Assembly: GCA_039187035.1 (NCBI GenBank) | Contig: JBCCZS010000001.1 | Location: forward strand, 1 to 64,000 | DNA length: 64,000 bases | Direction: 5' to 3' | Source of the DNA: JAJFFW01 sp039187035 | GTDB lineage: Bacteria; Pseudomonadota; Alphaproteobacteria; Caulobacterales; Parvularculaceae | Shown here: in pieces, positions 33,144 to 41,155 of the stretch | How the letters are laid out: each line of letters begins with the position of its first letter | Numbering within the stretch: position 1 is the first letter of the stretch | Program-made: the position numbers and the translations under genes | Notes under the pieces: generated by a model | Databases searched by the model: none | What the model was told of the DNA's origin: nothing | Seen by the model: only the letters and a program-made list of their open reading frames with translations

Positions 33144-34115
33144 TTACGCGTACTCGGCGTAGACGTGATCGTGAAGCGCCGACGGGTCGGGCGTCGGCGC
33201 GGCTTTGGCGAACGCGACCGCCTTGTCGATTTCTTCAGCGACTTCGGCGTCGATATCGTCAAAGGTCTGCGCGTCAAGCAGGCCGGCCTCGAGCACCTTC
33301 GCTTTAAAGATCGTAAGCGGATCTTTTTCGACCTGGAGGCCGGCGATTTCTTCTTTGTTGCGATAGGCTTGCGGGTCCCCTTCGTAATGGCCGTACCAGC
33401 GATAGGCGACGCACTCGATGCTCGAGGGACCCTCGCCGGCGCGCGCCCGCTCGACCGCGTCGCGCACCGCGTCGTGCACGGTGAAGAAGTCCGAACCGTC
33501 GATGCGCACGCCGGGCATGCCGAAGCCGGCCGCGCGCGTCGCAATATCTTTCGCGCCGCAATGATAATCGACGCCGGTGAATTCGGCGTAGCCGTTGTTC
33601 TCGTAGAGGAAAATGACGGGAAGCTTGAGGACCACCGCCAAATTCATCGCTTCAAAAACGGTTCCCTGGTTCGAGGCCCCGTCGCCGATGAACGCGACCG
33701 CGACCCGGTCGGTCCCGCGGGTTTTCGCCGAGAGCGCAGCGCCGACCGCGAGCGGCGGCGAGCCGCCGACGATCGCGTTCGCGCCGAGCATGCCTTTCGA
33801 TAGGTCCGCGATATGCATCGATCCGCCCTTGCCGCCGCACAGGCCGTCGGCGCGGCAGTAAATCTCCAGCGTCATGTCGCGGATGTCGCACCCTTTGGCG
33901 ATGCAGTGGCCGTGCCCGCGGTGGGTCGAGCCGATATAATCCTCGTCGCTGAGGTGCGCGCAAACGCCGGCTGCTATGGCTTCTTGCCCGCAATAGAGAT
34001 GAATGAAGCCGGGCATCGTGCCGGTCATGAACTCTTTGCGCATGCGTTCGTCGAAGTCCCGCATACGGCGCATTTTGAGGTACGCGGTACGCAGATCGTC
34101 GCGACTTAGCTGCAT
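33144..34115 (-). CDS. Thiamine-dependent dehydrogenase E1 alpha subunit (acetoin/2-oxoacid type)
   Basis: 323 residues. The alpha chain of the E1, with GFIHLYCGQEAIAAGVCAHL, STHRGHGHCIAKGCD, GKGGSMHIADLSKGMLGANAIVGGSPPLAVGAAL, and the thiamine-diphosphate motif GDGASNQGTVFEAMNLAVVLKLPVIFLYENN. The short length and the GFIHLY start are shared by acetoin-type and pyruvate-type alpha chains. First gene of a minus-strand unit with E1 beta and probably the PQQ quinohaemoprotein. It is divergent from the two SDR genes across a 155-bp region carrying the AT-rich motif at 34190-34226, which could control both directions. Confidence 0.9.
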   Translation of the reverse strand: MQLSRDDLRTAYLKMRRMRDFDERMRKEFMTGTMPGFIHLYCGQEAIAAGVCAHLSDEDYIGSTHRGHGHCIAKGCDIRDMTLEIYCRADGLCGGKGGSMHIADLSKGMLGANAIVGGSPPLAVGAALSAKTRGTDRVAVAFIGDGASNQGTVFEAMNLAVVLKLPVIFLYENNGYAEFTGVDYHCGAKDIATRAAGFGMPGVRIDGSDFFTVHDAVRDAVERARAGEGPSSIECVAYRWYGHYEGDPQAYRNKEEIAGLQVEKDPLTIFKAKVLEAGLLDAQTFDDIDAEVAEEIDKAVAFAKAAPTPDPSALHDHVYAEYA

Positions 34116-34189
34116 TGCAGCATCCTCCCGTTGTCGCCCGCTTGTCCGGTTTCTTGATTGCGAGCCTATCCAATCGGCCGACGGCAGGG

Positions 34190-34226
34190 CAATTAAAAAA
34201 ACAGACGCGATTGTTTTTTATTGGCG
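34190..34226. promoter_or_regulatory. AT-rich imperfect dyad in a divergent promoter
   Basis: CAATTAAAAAAACAGAC then GCGATTGTTTTTTATTGGC. An A-rich left side faces a T-rich right side across GACGCGA, and the core 34203-34225 matches the element at 23677-23699. It lies midway between the E1 alpha ATG (34115) and the SDR ATG (34271), a good place for a shared regulator of the locus. Confidence 0.5.
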
Positions 34227-34270
34227 CCCGGCGGGTCGGCGGGGTAGCGTTCAAGGCGGGAGGACTGCGG

Positions 34271-35050
34271 ATGAGCCGACGCTTTGACGGAAAAGCGGCG
34301 TTCGTAACGGGTGCGGCCAGCGGCATCGGCGCGGCGACGGCGCGCAAGCTCCATGACGAAGGCGCGTGCGTCTTTGCAGCGGACGTCGCCTTCGAGAACG
34401 CGGAATGGTCCGCCGCCGACGACCGGTTTTTCCGCGCCCGCCTCGACGTTACGGACGGCGCGGCGTGCGCGTCGGCGATCCGCGGCGCGGCCGAACGCGC
34501 CGGCCGGCTCGACGTCGCGGTTCTCAACGCCGGGATCGGGTATTCCAAGCCGTTCGAAGAGACGACTGCTGACGATTGGCGCAGTTTGTACGCCGTAAAC
34601 GTCGACGGCGTTTACCACTGCTGTCAGGCCGTCATCGCGGTGATGAAGGAAACGGCGCCGGACCGCTCCTGGGACGACGCCGCGTCGATCGTGATCACGT
34701 CGTCGGTCGTCGGGCAGGTCGGGACGGCGGACGCCAGCGCGTATGCGAGCACCAAAGGCGCGGTGCGCATCCTCGCGAAATCGCTCGGTCTTTATTGCGC
34801 CCAGCGCGACTACCGCATCCGCGTCAACTCCGTGCACCCGGGCGTCATCGACACGCCGCTCCTTTGGGCCGACTTGGAGCGCACCGGCGCGGCGCAAGAC
34901 GCGTTTAAGGCGGTCAACGCCGCCCAGCCGATCGGGCGGATCGGCCGGCCGGAAGACATTGCGAACGGCGTCGCGTATCTGGCGTCCGACGACGCCTCTT
35001 TCGTGACCGGATCCGAACTCGTTATCGACGGGGGGTATACGGCTTTATGA
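34271..35050 (+). CDS. Short-chain dehydrogenase/reductase
   Basis: 259 residues, classical SDR: cofactor motif TGAASGIG at about 13-20, NAGIG at about 88, catalytic Ser in IVITSSVVGQ, Tyr-x-x-x-Lys in SAYASTKGAVR, and C-terminal RPEDIANGVAYLASDDASFVTGSELVIDGGY. It would interconvert a hydroxyl and a carbonyl group with NAD(P)(H). The start is ATG 34271 behind GGGAGGA; the open frame back to 34115 crosses the promoter motif. The stop overlaps the next SDR's ATG (ATGA at 35047-35050), so the two are coupled and may carry out successive steps. Confidence 0.9.
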   Translation: MSRRFDGKAAFVTGAASGIGAATARKLHDEGACVFAADVAFENAEWSAADDRFFRARLDVTDGAACASAIRGAAERAGRLDVAVLNAGIGYSKPFEETTADDWRSLYAVNVDGVYHCCQAVIAVMKETAPDRSWDDAASIVITSSVVGQVGTADASAYASTKGAVRILAKSLGLYCAQRDYRIRVNSVHPGVIDTPLLWADLERTGAAQDAFKAVNAAQPIGRIGRPEDIANGVAYLASDDASFVTGSELVIDGGYTAL

Positions 35051-35841
35051 CGCAAGAGGCCGCCGCCTCGACGAACCTTGAGGGACGCGTCGCTCTTATT
35101 ACGGGCGGCGCGTCCGGGATTGGCCAGGCGACGGCGCGCGCCTTCGCCGCAGCCGGCGCGCGGGTCGCGATCCTCGACAACGCCGATGACGCCGCGATCG
35201 CCGCGGAAGTCGACGCGCTGCGCGCCGACGGCGCCGACGCGTTCGGCGTGCGGGCGGACATATCGGACGCGGACGAGGCGGCGCGCGCCGTCGGCGCGGT
35301 CGCGGACGCGCTCGGCCCGGTCGACGCGCTCGTCAACAACGCCGGCGTTTGGGAACCGAACCCGGTGCCGGACAGCCCGTTGGCGTTGTTCGAGCGCCAC
35401 ATCGACGTGAACGTAAAGGGCACGTTTTTCGTCACGCACGCCTGCCTGCCGTCGATGTTGGAAAAAGGCGCCGGCACGATCGTCAACGTTTCTTCCGTCA
35501 GCGGCGTCGCCGGCCGCGCCGGCGACAGCGCCTATTCGGCCTCGAAAGCCGCGGTCGTGATGCTGACGAAAACCCTCGCCGCGGAACTCGGCGGGCGGGG
35601 CGTACGGATCAACTGTCTCGCGCCGGGGGCCGTCGCGACGCCCCTGACCGCCGCGCTACGCACGCCCGAGGGCGAGGCCGCCGTCGCCGAATTGATGGCG
35701 ACGCACCCGAGCCCCAACGGCCGCTTCTTCATGCCGCCGGAGGACATGGCCTCGATCATTGTGTTTTTGTCGAGCGCGCCGTCGAAAGCGATCCACGGCG
35801 CAACGATCGTCGCCGACGAAGGCATCACGGCGACGATGTGA
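35047..35841 (+). CDS. Short-chain dehydrogenase/reductase
   Basis: 264 residues with TGGASGIGQATARAFAAAG, an Asp after the second strand (ILDNADD) that favours NAD+, VNNAG, VNVSSVSG, and the active-site YSASK. It lacks the usual VTG.D/NG ending, having IVFLSSAPSKAIHGATIVADEG instead, a normal variant. Coupled to the preceding SDR by a 4-bp overlap and followed by the cupin gene after 67 bp, forming a plus-strand unit of three. Substrate unknown; context suggests hydroxy-ketone or alcohol intermediates. Confidence 0.9.
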   Translation: MTQEAAASTNLEGRVALITGGASGIGQATARAFAAAGARVAILDNADDAAIAAEVDALRADGADAFGVRADISDADEAARAVGAVADALGPVDALVNNAGVWEPNPVPDSPLALFERHIDVNVKGTFFVTHACLPSMLEKGAGTIVNVSSVSGVAGRAGDSAYSASKAAVVMLTKTLAAELGGRGVRINCLAPGAVATPLTAALRTPEGEAAVAELMATHPSPNGRFFMPPEDMASIIVFLSSAPSKAIHGATIVADEGITATM

Positions 35842-35908
35842 TCGCCCGCGCCGCCGGACCCTAACGCCCGCAAGTCCCCGGCGCCCGCAAGACCAAAGGG
35901 AGGAAACG

Positions 35909-36358
35909 ATGGCCGAACCGCTAACCGACCCGTCCAGCCTGGGCGACATCATCATCAATACGAACACGGCGCCGTGGCACGATCTCGGCGAAGGAACGAC
36001 GTTTCAGCTTCTGCGCTTCAGCGAGGTGACCGGCGACTGGGCGCTCTATGTGCGCATGGCGCCGGGCGCGACATTCGCGCCGCACAAACACCTGAGCGAC
36101 GGCGAATACTTCGTCACGAAAGGCGAACTCGTCTACGATGTCGGCTCGGCTCCAGCGGGAACGTACGGTTACGAACCGATCGGCTCGATCCACCATGAAG
36201 CGCACTGCACGGTCGAAACTGAGCTCTTGTTTTTGGGGCACGGACCCGTCGCCTTCACCGCCGAGGACGGATCAATCCGCTTTATTCTCGACTATGAATT
36301 CCTTAAAGGGATCGCCGACCAAAAAGTCGACGCCGACATTTCCGGCGAGGCGTACTAG
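35909..36358 (+). CDS. Cupin related to acetylacetone / dihydroxyacetophenone dioxygenases
   Basis: 149 residues of single-domain cupin. The metal site reads FAPHKHLSDGEYFVTKGEL (His59, His61, Glu66), with a second histidine pair in GSIHHEAHC (95-96). The flanking text (GDWALYVRMAPGATF, SAPAGTYGYEPIGSIH, ETELLFLGHGPVAFTAEDG) resembles the Fe(II) dioxygenases that cut C-C bonds in beta-diketones or 2,4'-dihydroxyacetophenone. GGGAGGA precedes ATG 35909. As third gene after two SDRs it could cleave a diketone formed by them. Assignment to the wider cupin group is firm, exact reaction is inference. Confidence 0.8.
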   Translation: MAEPLTDPSSLGDIIINTNTAPWHDLGEGTTFQLLRFSEVTGDWALYVRMAPGATFAPHKHLSDGEYFVTKGELVYDVGSAPAGTYGYEPIGSIHHEAHCTVETELLFLGHGPVAFTAEDGSIRFILDYEFLKGIADQKVDADISGEAY

Positions 36359-36666
36359 AAAGCGGCGCAAGGCCGGCTGTTTGTGCCGGGCTAGTCGCCT
36401 CTGCGGCGCGACGTCGAAGCGGGTGCGCGACGGCACAAGCGCGTGGTCGGCCGTCCGTTTTCGGCCCAGGGCGCATCCACGGTATGACAGGACGGCGAGC
36501 GATTCGTGATGACCGGCATCGGTCACGACGCCTCCCGGACGTTTCGTCCGAAGACGTCGCTCTTTCGCCTGCGGAGACCGGCGTTTAAAGGACGACGACC
36601 CCCATCCCGCAAGGCCCGATCGCGGCGCGGCCGGCATCGGGAGAGGGGCGTCGCCGGGGTTCTACG
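36359..36666. other. Convergent intergenic gap, nothing recognised
   Basis: 308 bp between the converging cupin and TonB receptor genes. The open frames are shadow-like. No strong terminator hairpin with a T tract was found. Confidence 0.5.
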
Positions 36667-38814
36667 TTACAAAGCGACGTCGACGGAGATGCCGTAGACG
36701 CGCCGCGGGCCGAGGGTCGCGCAGCAATCGAAATCGATTACGCCGTCGGCGTCGAAATCGAACGTATCCTGATAGACGAAGTAGTCCTCGTTGAAGGCGT
36801 TGTCGGCGAAGAGCATCACCATCAAGCCGTCGCCGCGCCACCCGCCGCGAAAGTTCGCGACGATATAGTCGCCCACGGGATCGGGCGGAAAGTTCTGGAT
36901 GTCGCGGGAGAGATAGGCGTCGACATATTTCGCGTCGCCCCCGACGAAGAAGCCCGACGGCAAGACGTAGTTAAAGCCGCCGGCGATCGTCCAATTGGGC
37001 GCCTCCGGGAAGTCGGAGCCGGTGAGATCAAATTCCGTTGTGACGAATTCGTCAAACTCGGTCTCGACATAGCCGATCGAGGCGAAGGCGGACAATTCGG
37101 CCGTAATGTCGCCGCGCATCTCCAATTCAAAGCCGTAAAGGCTCGATTGCCCGGCGTTCGCCGTGATGACCGACTGAAAGTCGCCCGGTACGAGCTGCAA
37201 TTCGACCTGCTGGTTCTGCCAGTCCGTATAGAAAGCGTTGGCGTTTACCGTCGCTTGGCCGTCGAAGAGTTCGCTGCGGAATGACACTTCATACGTCCAC
37301 GTTGTTTCTGCATCAAACGACGTAGCCGCCTCGGTCACAGGGTTGACGAAAACGCCGCCGGCGCGGAAGCCGCGCGCGGCCGTAAAGCCGATCGTGCGGT
37401 CCGGGAGGAATTCCCAGACGATCGAGCCCTTGGGAAGAAACTCGACGGAATCATCCGTTCCGCCGCCGATCGGAACGGCGGCGAGGGCGGGGTTGAAGGC
37501 GCCGGACGCCGCAAAGAGTTCCACGTCTTGCTCTTCATACTGAACGCGGCCGCCGGCGATAATGTCGACGGTCGGGAGGATCGGCCAGGTCGCCTCGCCG
37601 AATATCGCGACGTTGGTCGTGTCGATTTCTGCGGCCGTGGCGTTCGTGCTGCCGCCGCCGAAGAAGGTCGAGCGGCGGTTGATGTCGCGCGTGTCCTCGG
37701 TCAGGTAGTAAAGGCCGGCGACCCACGAGACCGCATCTTCGCCCTTGTCGAAGTTCAGCAAGAATTCCTGCGTGATCAAACGTTGGTCGATCTCGCCGTT
37801 CGAGGTGAAGACCTCACCGGGCGTGCCTTCGTTGATCGAGGGTTTGTTGGTTTCCGAATAGGACGCCGTCGTCAGTGAGCGGAACGACAGCGCGTCGGTC
37901 AGATCTTTCGTGACGTCGAACGAGAAGTTATGCGCCTCGCCTTCGCGATTATCTTGGAAGAAGGGTAGGCTGGCGTTCAGATCGCCGCGACGCGCGCTGT
38001 AGGGAAAGCCGAGCCCCGGGCCGGCGATATCGTCATAGTGCGGAGAATCGGCCGAGTAAGAATAAGTGAGCAGGCCGCTCCACCCGGGAAGGGCGTCGGG
38101 CTCGATCAGAAGTTTGCCGCGGATCTGATAATATTCGTCGTCGATGAAGTTGTCGAAACGATCAAAGCCGCTATAGCCCTGATAGTTGAGATCGCTCTCT
38201 TCGGTCTGGAATTCGGCGGCGATCCGAAACGCGATTTGGTCGTCGAGGATCGGCCCGCCGAACGCGACGCCCGCTTGCCAGGTTTCGAGCGTGCCGACCG
38301 TCAGGTTGGCTTGCGCTTCCCATTCGTAGGTCGGGTTGTTGGTGGTGACGTAAATGGCGCCGGCGAGCGCGGCGCGTCCTGAAAGCGTCGATTGCGGGCC
38401 GCGATAGACCTCAATTTGCGACACGTCCCAGGCGCCGCGCGCGCCGCGCCTCGCGCCTTGGACCGTTTGCTGGGCGCCGTCGATGTAAAGCGCCGCGAGC
38501 GGGCTGCCGCCCGGCGTCAGCCCTTCTGAGTTGACGCCGCGAATGATGAAGCCCGCGTCCGACCAGTCGGCGTCGAGAATGTTCGCCGAGACGCGGAAGG
38601 CGTCACGAAAGCTCTGGATACCGAGTTCGCGAATTTGCTCTTCGGAAACGACCGCGACGCTCGCTTGCGTATCTTGCAAGGTGCGGCCCCGTTTCTCGCC
38701 GAAGACGATAATTTCGTCGTCCTCGATTTCCTCGACCGGTTGCGCGAGCGCGGCGCCGGCCGAGCACAGAACGGCGAGCGCGCTCGCCCCTAATAGAATC
38801 CCTTTGAACGTCAT
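36667..38814 (-). CDS. TonB-dependent receptor, catabolic type
   Basis: 715 residues. Signal peptide 1-25 (cleavage near ALAQP), TonB box DDEIIVFGEKRGRTLQD at about 31-47. Plug with FIIRGVNSEGLTPGGSPLAALYIDGAQQT and IEVYRGPQSTLSGRAALAGAIYVTTNNP. Barrel with TIGFTAARGFRAGGVFVNP. It closes a locus opened by the receptor at 23883. A FDFDADGVIDFD loop near the end could bind calcium. The C-terminus is GISVDVAL, ending in Leu instead of the usual Phe or Tyr of the assembly signal; the terminal Leu codon is TTG. GGGGTGA provides the ribosome-binding site. It is divergent from the second sigma factor gene. Confidence 0.9.
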   Translation of the reverse strand: MTFKGILLGASALAVLCSAGAALAQPVEEIEDDEIIVFGEKRGRTLQDTQASVAVVSEEQIRELGIQSFRDAFRVSANILDADWSDAGFIIRGVNSEGLTPGGSPLAALYIDGAQQTVQGARRGARGAWDVSQIEVYRGPQSTLSGRAALAGAIYVTTNNPTYEWEAQANLTVGTLETWQAGVAFGGPILDDQIAFRIAAEFQTEESDLNYQGYSGFDRFDNFIDDEYYQIRGKLLIEPDALPGWSGLLTYSYSADSPHYDDIAGPGLGFPYSARRGDLNASLPFFQDNREGEAHNFSFDVTKDLTDALSFRSLTTASYSETNKPSINEGTPGEVFTSNGEIDQRLITQEFLLNFDKGEDAVSWVAGLYYLTEDTRDINRRSTFFGGGSTNATAAEIDTTNVAIFGEATWPILPTVDIIAGGRVQYEEQDVELFAASGAFNPALAAVPIGGGTDDSVEFLPKGSIVWEFLPDRTIGFTAARGFRAGGVFVNPVTEAATSFDAETTWTYEVSFRSELFDGQATVNANAFYTDWQNQQVELQLVPGDFQSVITANAGQSSLYGFELEMRGDITAELSAFASIGYVETEFDEFVTTEFDLTGSDFPEAPNWTIAGGFNYVLPSGFFVGGDAKYVDAYLSRDIQNFPPDPVGDYIVANFRGGWRGDGLMVMLFADNAFNEDYFVYQDTFDFDADGVIDFDCCATLGPRRVYGISVDVAL

Positions 38815-39320
38815 CGGTCACCCCTGGTTGCGATTATACAAGCTCCGAGATATTGTATACGATCATTCGCGTGCAGTGCAGCAAGAAATTAACCCTGCAG
38901 CGAATGACATGCAATCGCAAGAGTTTGGTGCGGTTTCTTTATTCGTTTCCGCACGCGCCGCGCGCGCCGTAACTCAGTAGACGAACGATTGTTTCGCGCG
39001 CCCTCCTTGGCGGAGCGGCGGTCCCGCACTCTTCTCTAAGGGCACATCTATGCGGGCGGACCGGGCAGGCGGGTCTCGGAAAAAAGCGTTCGTCGCGCGA
39101 CCGCGCGTCTTTTAGGGGGCGCGCGACTGCATGTCGGCGGTAATGGCCGATTGCCAAAGGCCGCCGTTCGCCTACAGTCCTTGAGATTCACTCGCAACAG
39201 CCGGCGGCGCCGGGGTTTGGGATTGGCGAGCATGGCCTGGCGCGACGCCGGCATATCGAACGAACCGTCGGCGTTGACGCCCGATCGCCCGCGATTTTCA
39301 CGCGATCGAGGCGCGTCGCC
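38815..39320. other. Divergent intergenic region with operator-like repeats
   Basis: 506 bp between the minus-strand receptor and the plus-strand sigma gene. It is less GC-rich near the receptor and contains the inverted repeat at 38835-38859. A partial copy of the locus motif (AGACGAACGATTGTTT) lies at 38979-38994. No gene recognised in the right half. Confidence 0.5.
38835..38859. promoter_or_regulatory. Inverted repeat TATACAA-N11-TTGTATA
   Basis: TATACAA (38835-38841) and TTGTATA (38853-38859), perfect 7-bp arms 21-45 bp upstream of the receptor start. The right arm sits inside ATTGTATACGAT, similar to the TTGTATACAA-type operators of some GntR-family regulators. No such regulator is encoded in the window. 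Confidence 0.45.
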
Positions 39321-39953
39321 ATGAGCGAGGCGCGACGCTTAAAGCGCGGTGGCGGCGCCGCGGCGGACGCCGGCGCCCCGCCGCAGGCCGAGGCCCCAGC
39401 GATCGGGGCCCCAGCCATTGACGACCACGGCGGGGCCGCAGACCGCAACCGGGTCACCGCCCTTTACAGCGATTACGCCGCCCAACTGTCGGCGACCCTG
39501 CGCAGCATTTATGGCGACGGGCCGCCCGATCCCGACGACGTCGCCCAACAGGCGTTCCAAAATGTAATGGAGCGCGGCGACATCGGATCGGTCAAAAACC
39601 TCAAAGCGTTCGTTTGGCGCACGGCCCGCAACCTGATCTTCAAAGCGCACCGAACCCGCGAAACGCGGGCGCGATACGATTATGAGATCGATCAGCTGTT
39701 TTTTCCGCTCCGGACCGACGAACTGACCCCTGAAAGGATCATAGTAGCAAGAGAGCAATTGCAGGCGATCAACCGGGCGTTGCTGGAGATGCCGCCCAAG
39801 CGACGGCGCGCCTTCCTCCTGCACCGGTTGCACGGGCTGACGGTGTCCGACGTCGCCCGAAGGCTAGGCGTGAGCCGGTCGACGGCGGACGAGCACATCG
39901 TCCGCGCCGCGACCGAAATCAACAGGCTCCTCCTCGATATGACGGAGACATGA
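39321..39953 (+). CDS. ECF RNA polymerase sigma factor, FecI type
   Basis: 210 residues. An Ala/Pro/Gly-rich lead (1-40) precedes region 2 (LYSDYAAQLSATLRSIYGDGPPDPDDVAQQAFQNV, FVWRTARNLIFKAHR) and region 4 (LLEMPPKRRRAFLLHRLHGLTVSDVARRLGVSRSTADEHIVRA). PPDPDDVAQ.AF and RARR-type arginines match the sigma factor at position 95, so the two are paralogues of one subgroup. The stop overlaps the next gene's ATG (39950-39953). It probably drives the receptor at 41156. An internal start near the sigma region 2 cannot be excluded, since residues 1-40 look disordered. Confidence 0.9.
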   Translation: MSEARRLKRGGGAAADAGAPPQAEAPAIGAPAIDDHGGAADRNRVTALYSDYAAQLSATLRSIYGDGPPDPDDVAQQAFQNVMERGDIGSVKNLKAFVWRTARNLIFKAHRTRETRARYDYEIDQLFFPLRTDELTPERIIVAREQLQAINRALLEMPPKRRRAFLLHRLHGLTVSDVARRLGVSRSTADEHIVRAATEINRLLLDMTET

Positions 39954-41020
39954 GCATGCCGGATACATCCAGCCGTTTCGACGCGGACGACGTTCTCTAC
40001 GTCGCCCACAAATGGCGGTCGCTGCTCAACAGCCCCGATGCGACGGACGCGGATCGCGCGCGTTTCGAGGCGTGGATTGACGCCGATCCGCGGCACGCGG
40101 ACGTCTTCGGCCAAGCCGTCACCTTTTGGGAGGCGTTCGGACACGTATCGCAAAGCGATCTCGACCCGGAAACGCTGAAGCCGGTCGTTCGCGAACGGAT
40201 CGCGCACTTTGTCGGGGCCGTGGCGGCGGTCGCCGCGACGCCGGCGGTACGCGTCGCGAGGGCGGCCGCGGTCGGCCTCGTAATCGTCGGCGCCGTCGTG
40301 CTCAACGGCGTCGGCGCGCCGCGAATGGCGGCGGCGCCCGTCGTCGCGGCCTATTCAACGGCGAAAGGCGCAGTGAAGTCGGTCGCCCTCAACGACGGGT
40401 CGACGATCACCATGGGGCCTGAGACCAGCCTCGAGGCGACCTATTCCGCTAACGCGAGACGCATTCGGCTCACGACGGGCGCGGCGTATTTCGACGTGGC
40501 GCGCGACGCGGCGCGGCCGTTCTCGGTGGAAGCCGGCGACTTGGAGGTGGTGGCGCTGGGCACCGCGTTCGACGTGCGCGGCGGCGACCGGGTCTGGCGC
40601 GTCGCGGTGGCGGAAGGCGCGGTCGACGTCGCGTATCCGCCGGCCACCGATGGGGCGACCGACGAGACGCTCGGCGCGCAGGCGACGTCGAGAAACCTGT
40701 CCGCAGGGGAACAGATCGCCGCGACGCGCACGCGCGGCTTGTCCGAGGTGAGCCCCATCGCGCCCGTCGACGTCGGGGCCTGGCGATCCGGCCGACTATT
40801 CTACGACGGCGCGTCGCTCCGCGAGGTGGTGTCGGACCTCAACCGATACTCCGAGACGCCCATAATGATCGACGACGGCGGCGAGGGAATCGCCGACCTT
40901 CGCTTACGCGGCGGTTTCCGCGCCGACGATATCGACGGCTTGCTCAACGCGACGGCGTTCATTCACCCCGTCACGATCGATCGCAGCGATCCCGACGTCG
41001 TCGTGATCCGCGCGCGCTGA
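39950..41020 (+). CDS. FecR-like anti-sigma / signal transducer
   Basis: 356 residues. N-terminal DUF4880-like region (AHKWRSLLNSPDATDADRARFEAWIDADPRHADVFGQAVTFWEAFG), one membrane segment at about 103-121, periplasmic FecR domain (VKSVALNDGSSTITMGPETSL-like stretch, AAYFDVARDAARPFSVEAGDLEVVALGTAFDVRGG) and a C-terminal STN-like end (ASLREVVSDLNRYSETPIMIDDG, LRGGFRADDIDGLL). Coupled to the sigma gene by ATGA. It has the same order, lengths and C-terminal theme as the FecR-like protein at 667, indicating duplication of the whole triad. Expected to hold the sigma factor until its receptor binds ligand. Confidence 0.88.
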   Translation: MSMPDTSSRFDADDVLYVAHKWRSLLNSPDATDADRARFEAWIDADPRHADVFGQAVTFWEAFGHVSQSDLDPETLKPVVRERIAHFVGAVAAVAATPAVRVARAAAVGLVIVGAVVLNGVGAPRMAAAPVVAAYSTAKGAVKSVALNDGSTITMGPETSLEATYSANARRIRLTTGAAYFDVARDAARPFSVEAGDLEVVALGTAFDVRGGDRVWRVAVAEGAVDVAYPPATDGATDETLGAQATSRNLSAGEQIAATRTRGLSEVSPIAPVDVGAWRSGRLFYDGASLREVVSDLNRYSETPIMIDDGGEGIADLRLRGGFRADDIDGLLNATAFIHPVTIDRSDPDVVVIRAR

Positions 41021-41111
41021 ACCGACGGGGCGGCGGCCCGCCGTCGATTGCAGAATTCATCCCCGCATCGCCCGGTAAATCCGATCGGTCAGGAGTCATA
41101 GGATCGGAGAA

Positions 41112-41130
41112 GCGAACGCGAGCCGTTCGC
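41112..41130 (+). promoter_or_regulatory. Leader hairpin ahead of STN receptor (copy 2)
   Basis: GCGAACG (41112-41118), loop CGAGC, CGTTCGC (41124-41130), ending 25 nt before ATG 41156. Same 7-bp stem and 5-nt loop as 1825-1843. The two outer blocks GCGA/TCGC and AGC in the loop are identical, while inner pairs C-G and T-A become A-T and C-G. Confidence 0.55.
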
Positions 41131-41155
41131 GGGGCTTAGCGTCTAGGGGTATGAA

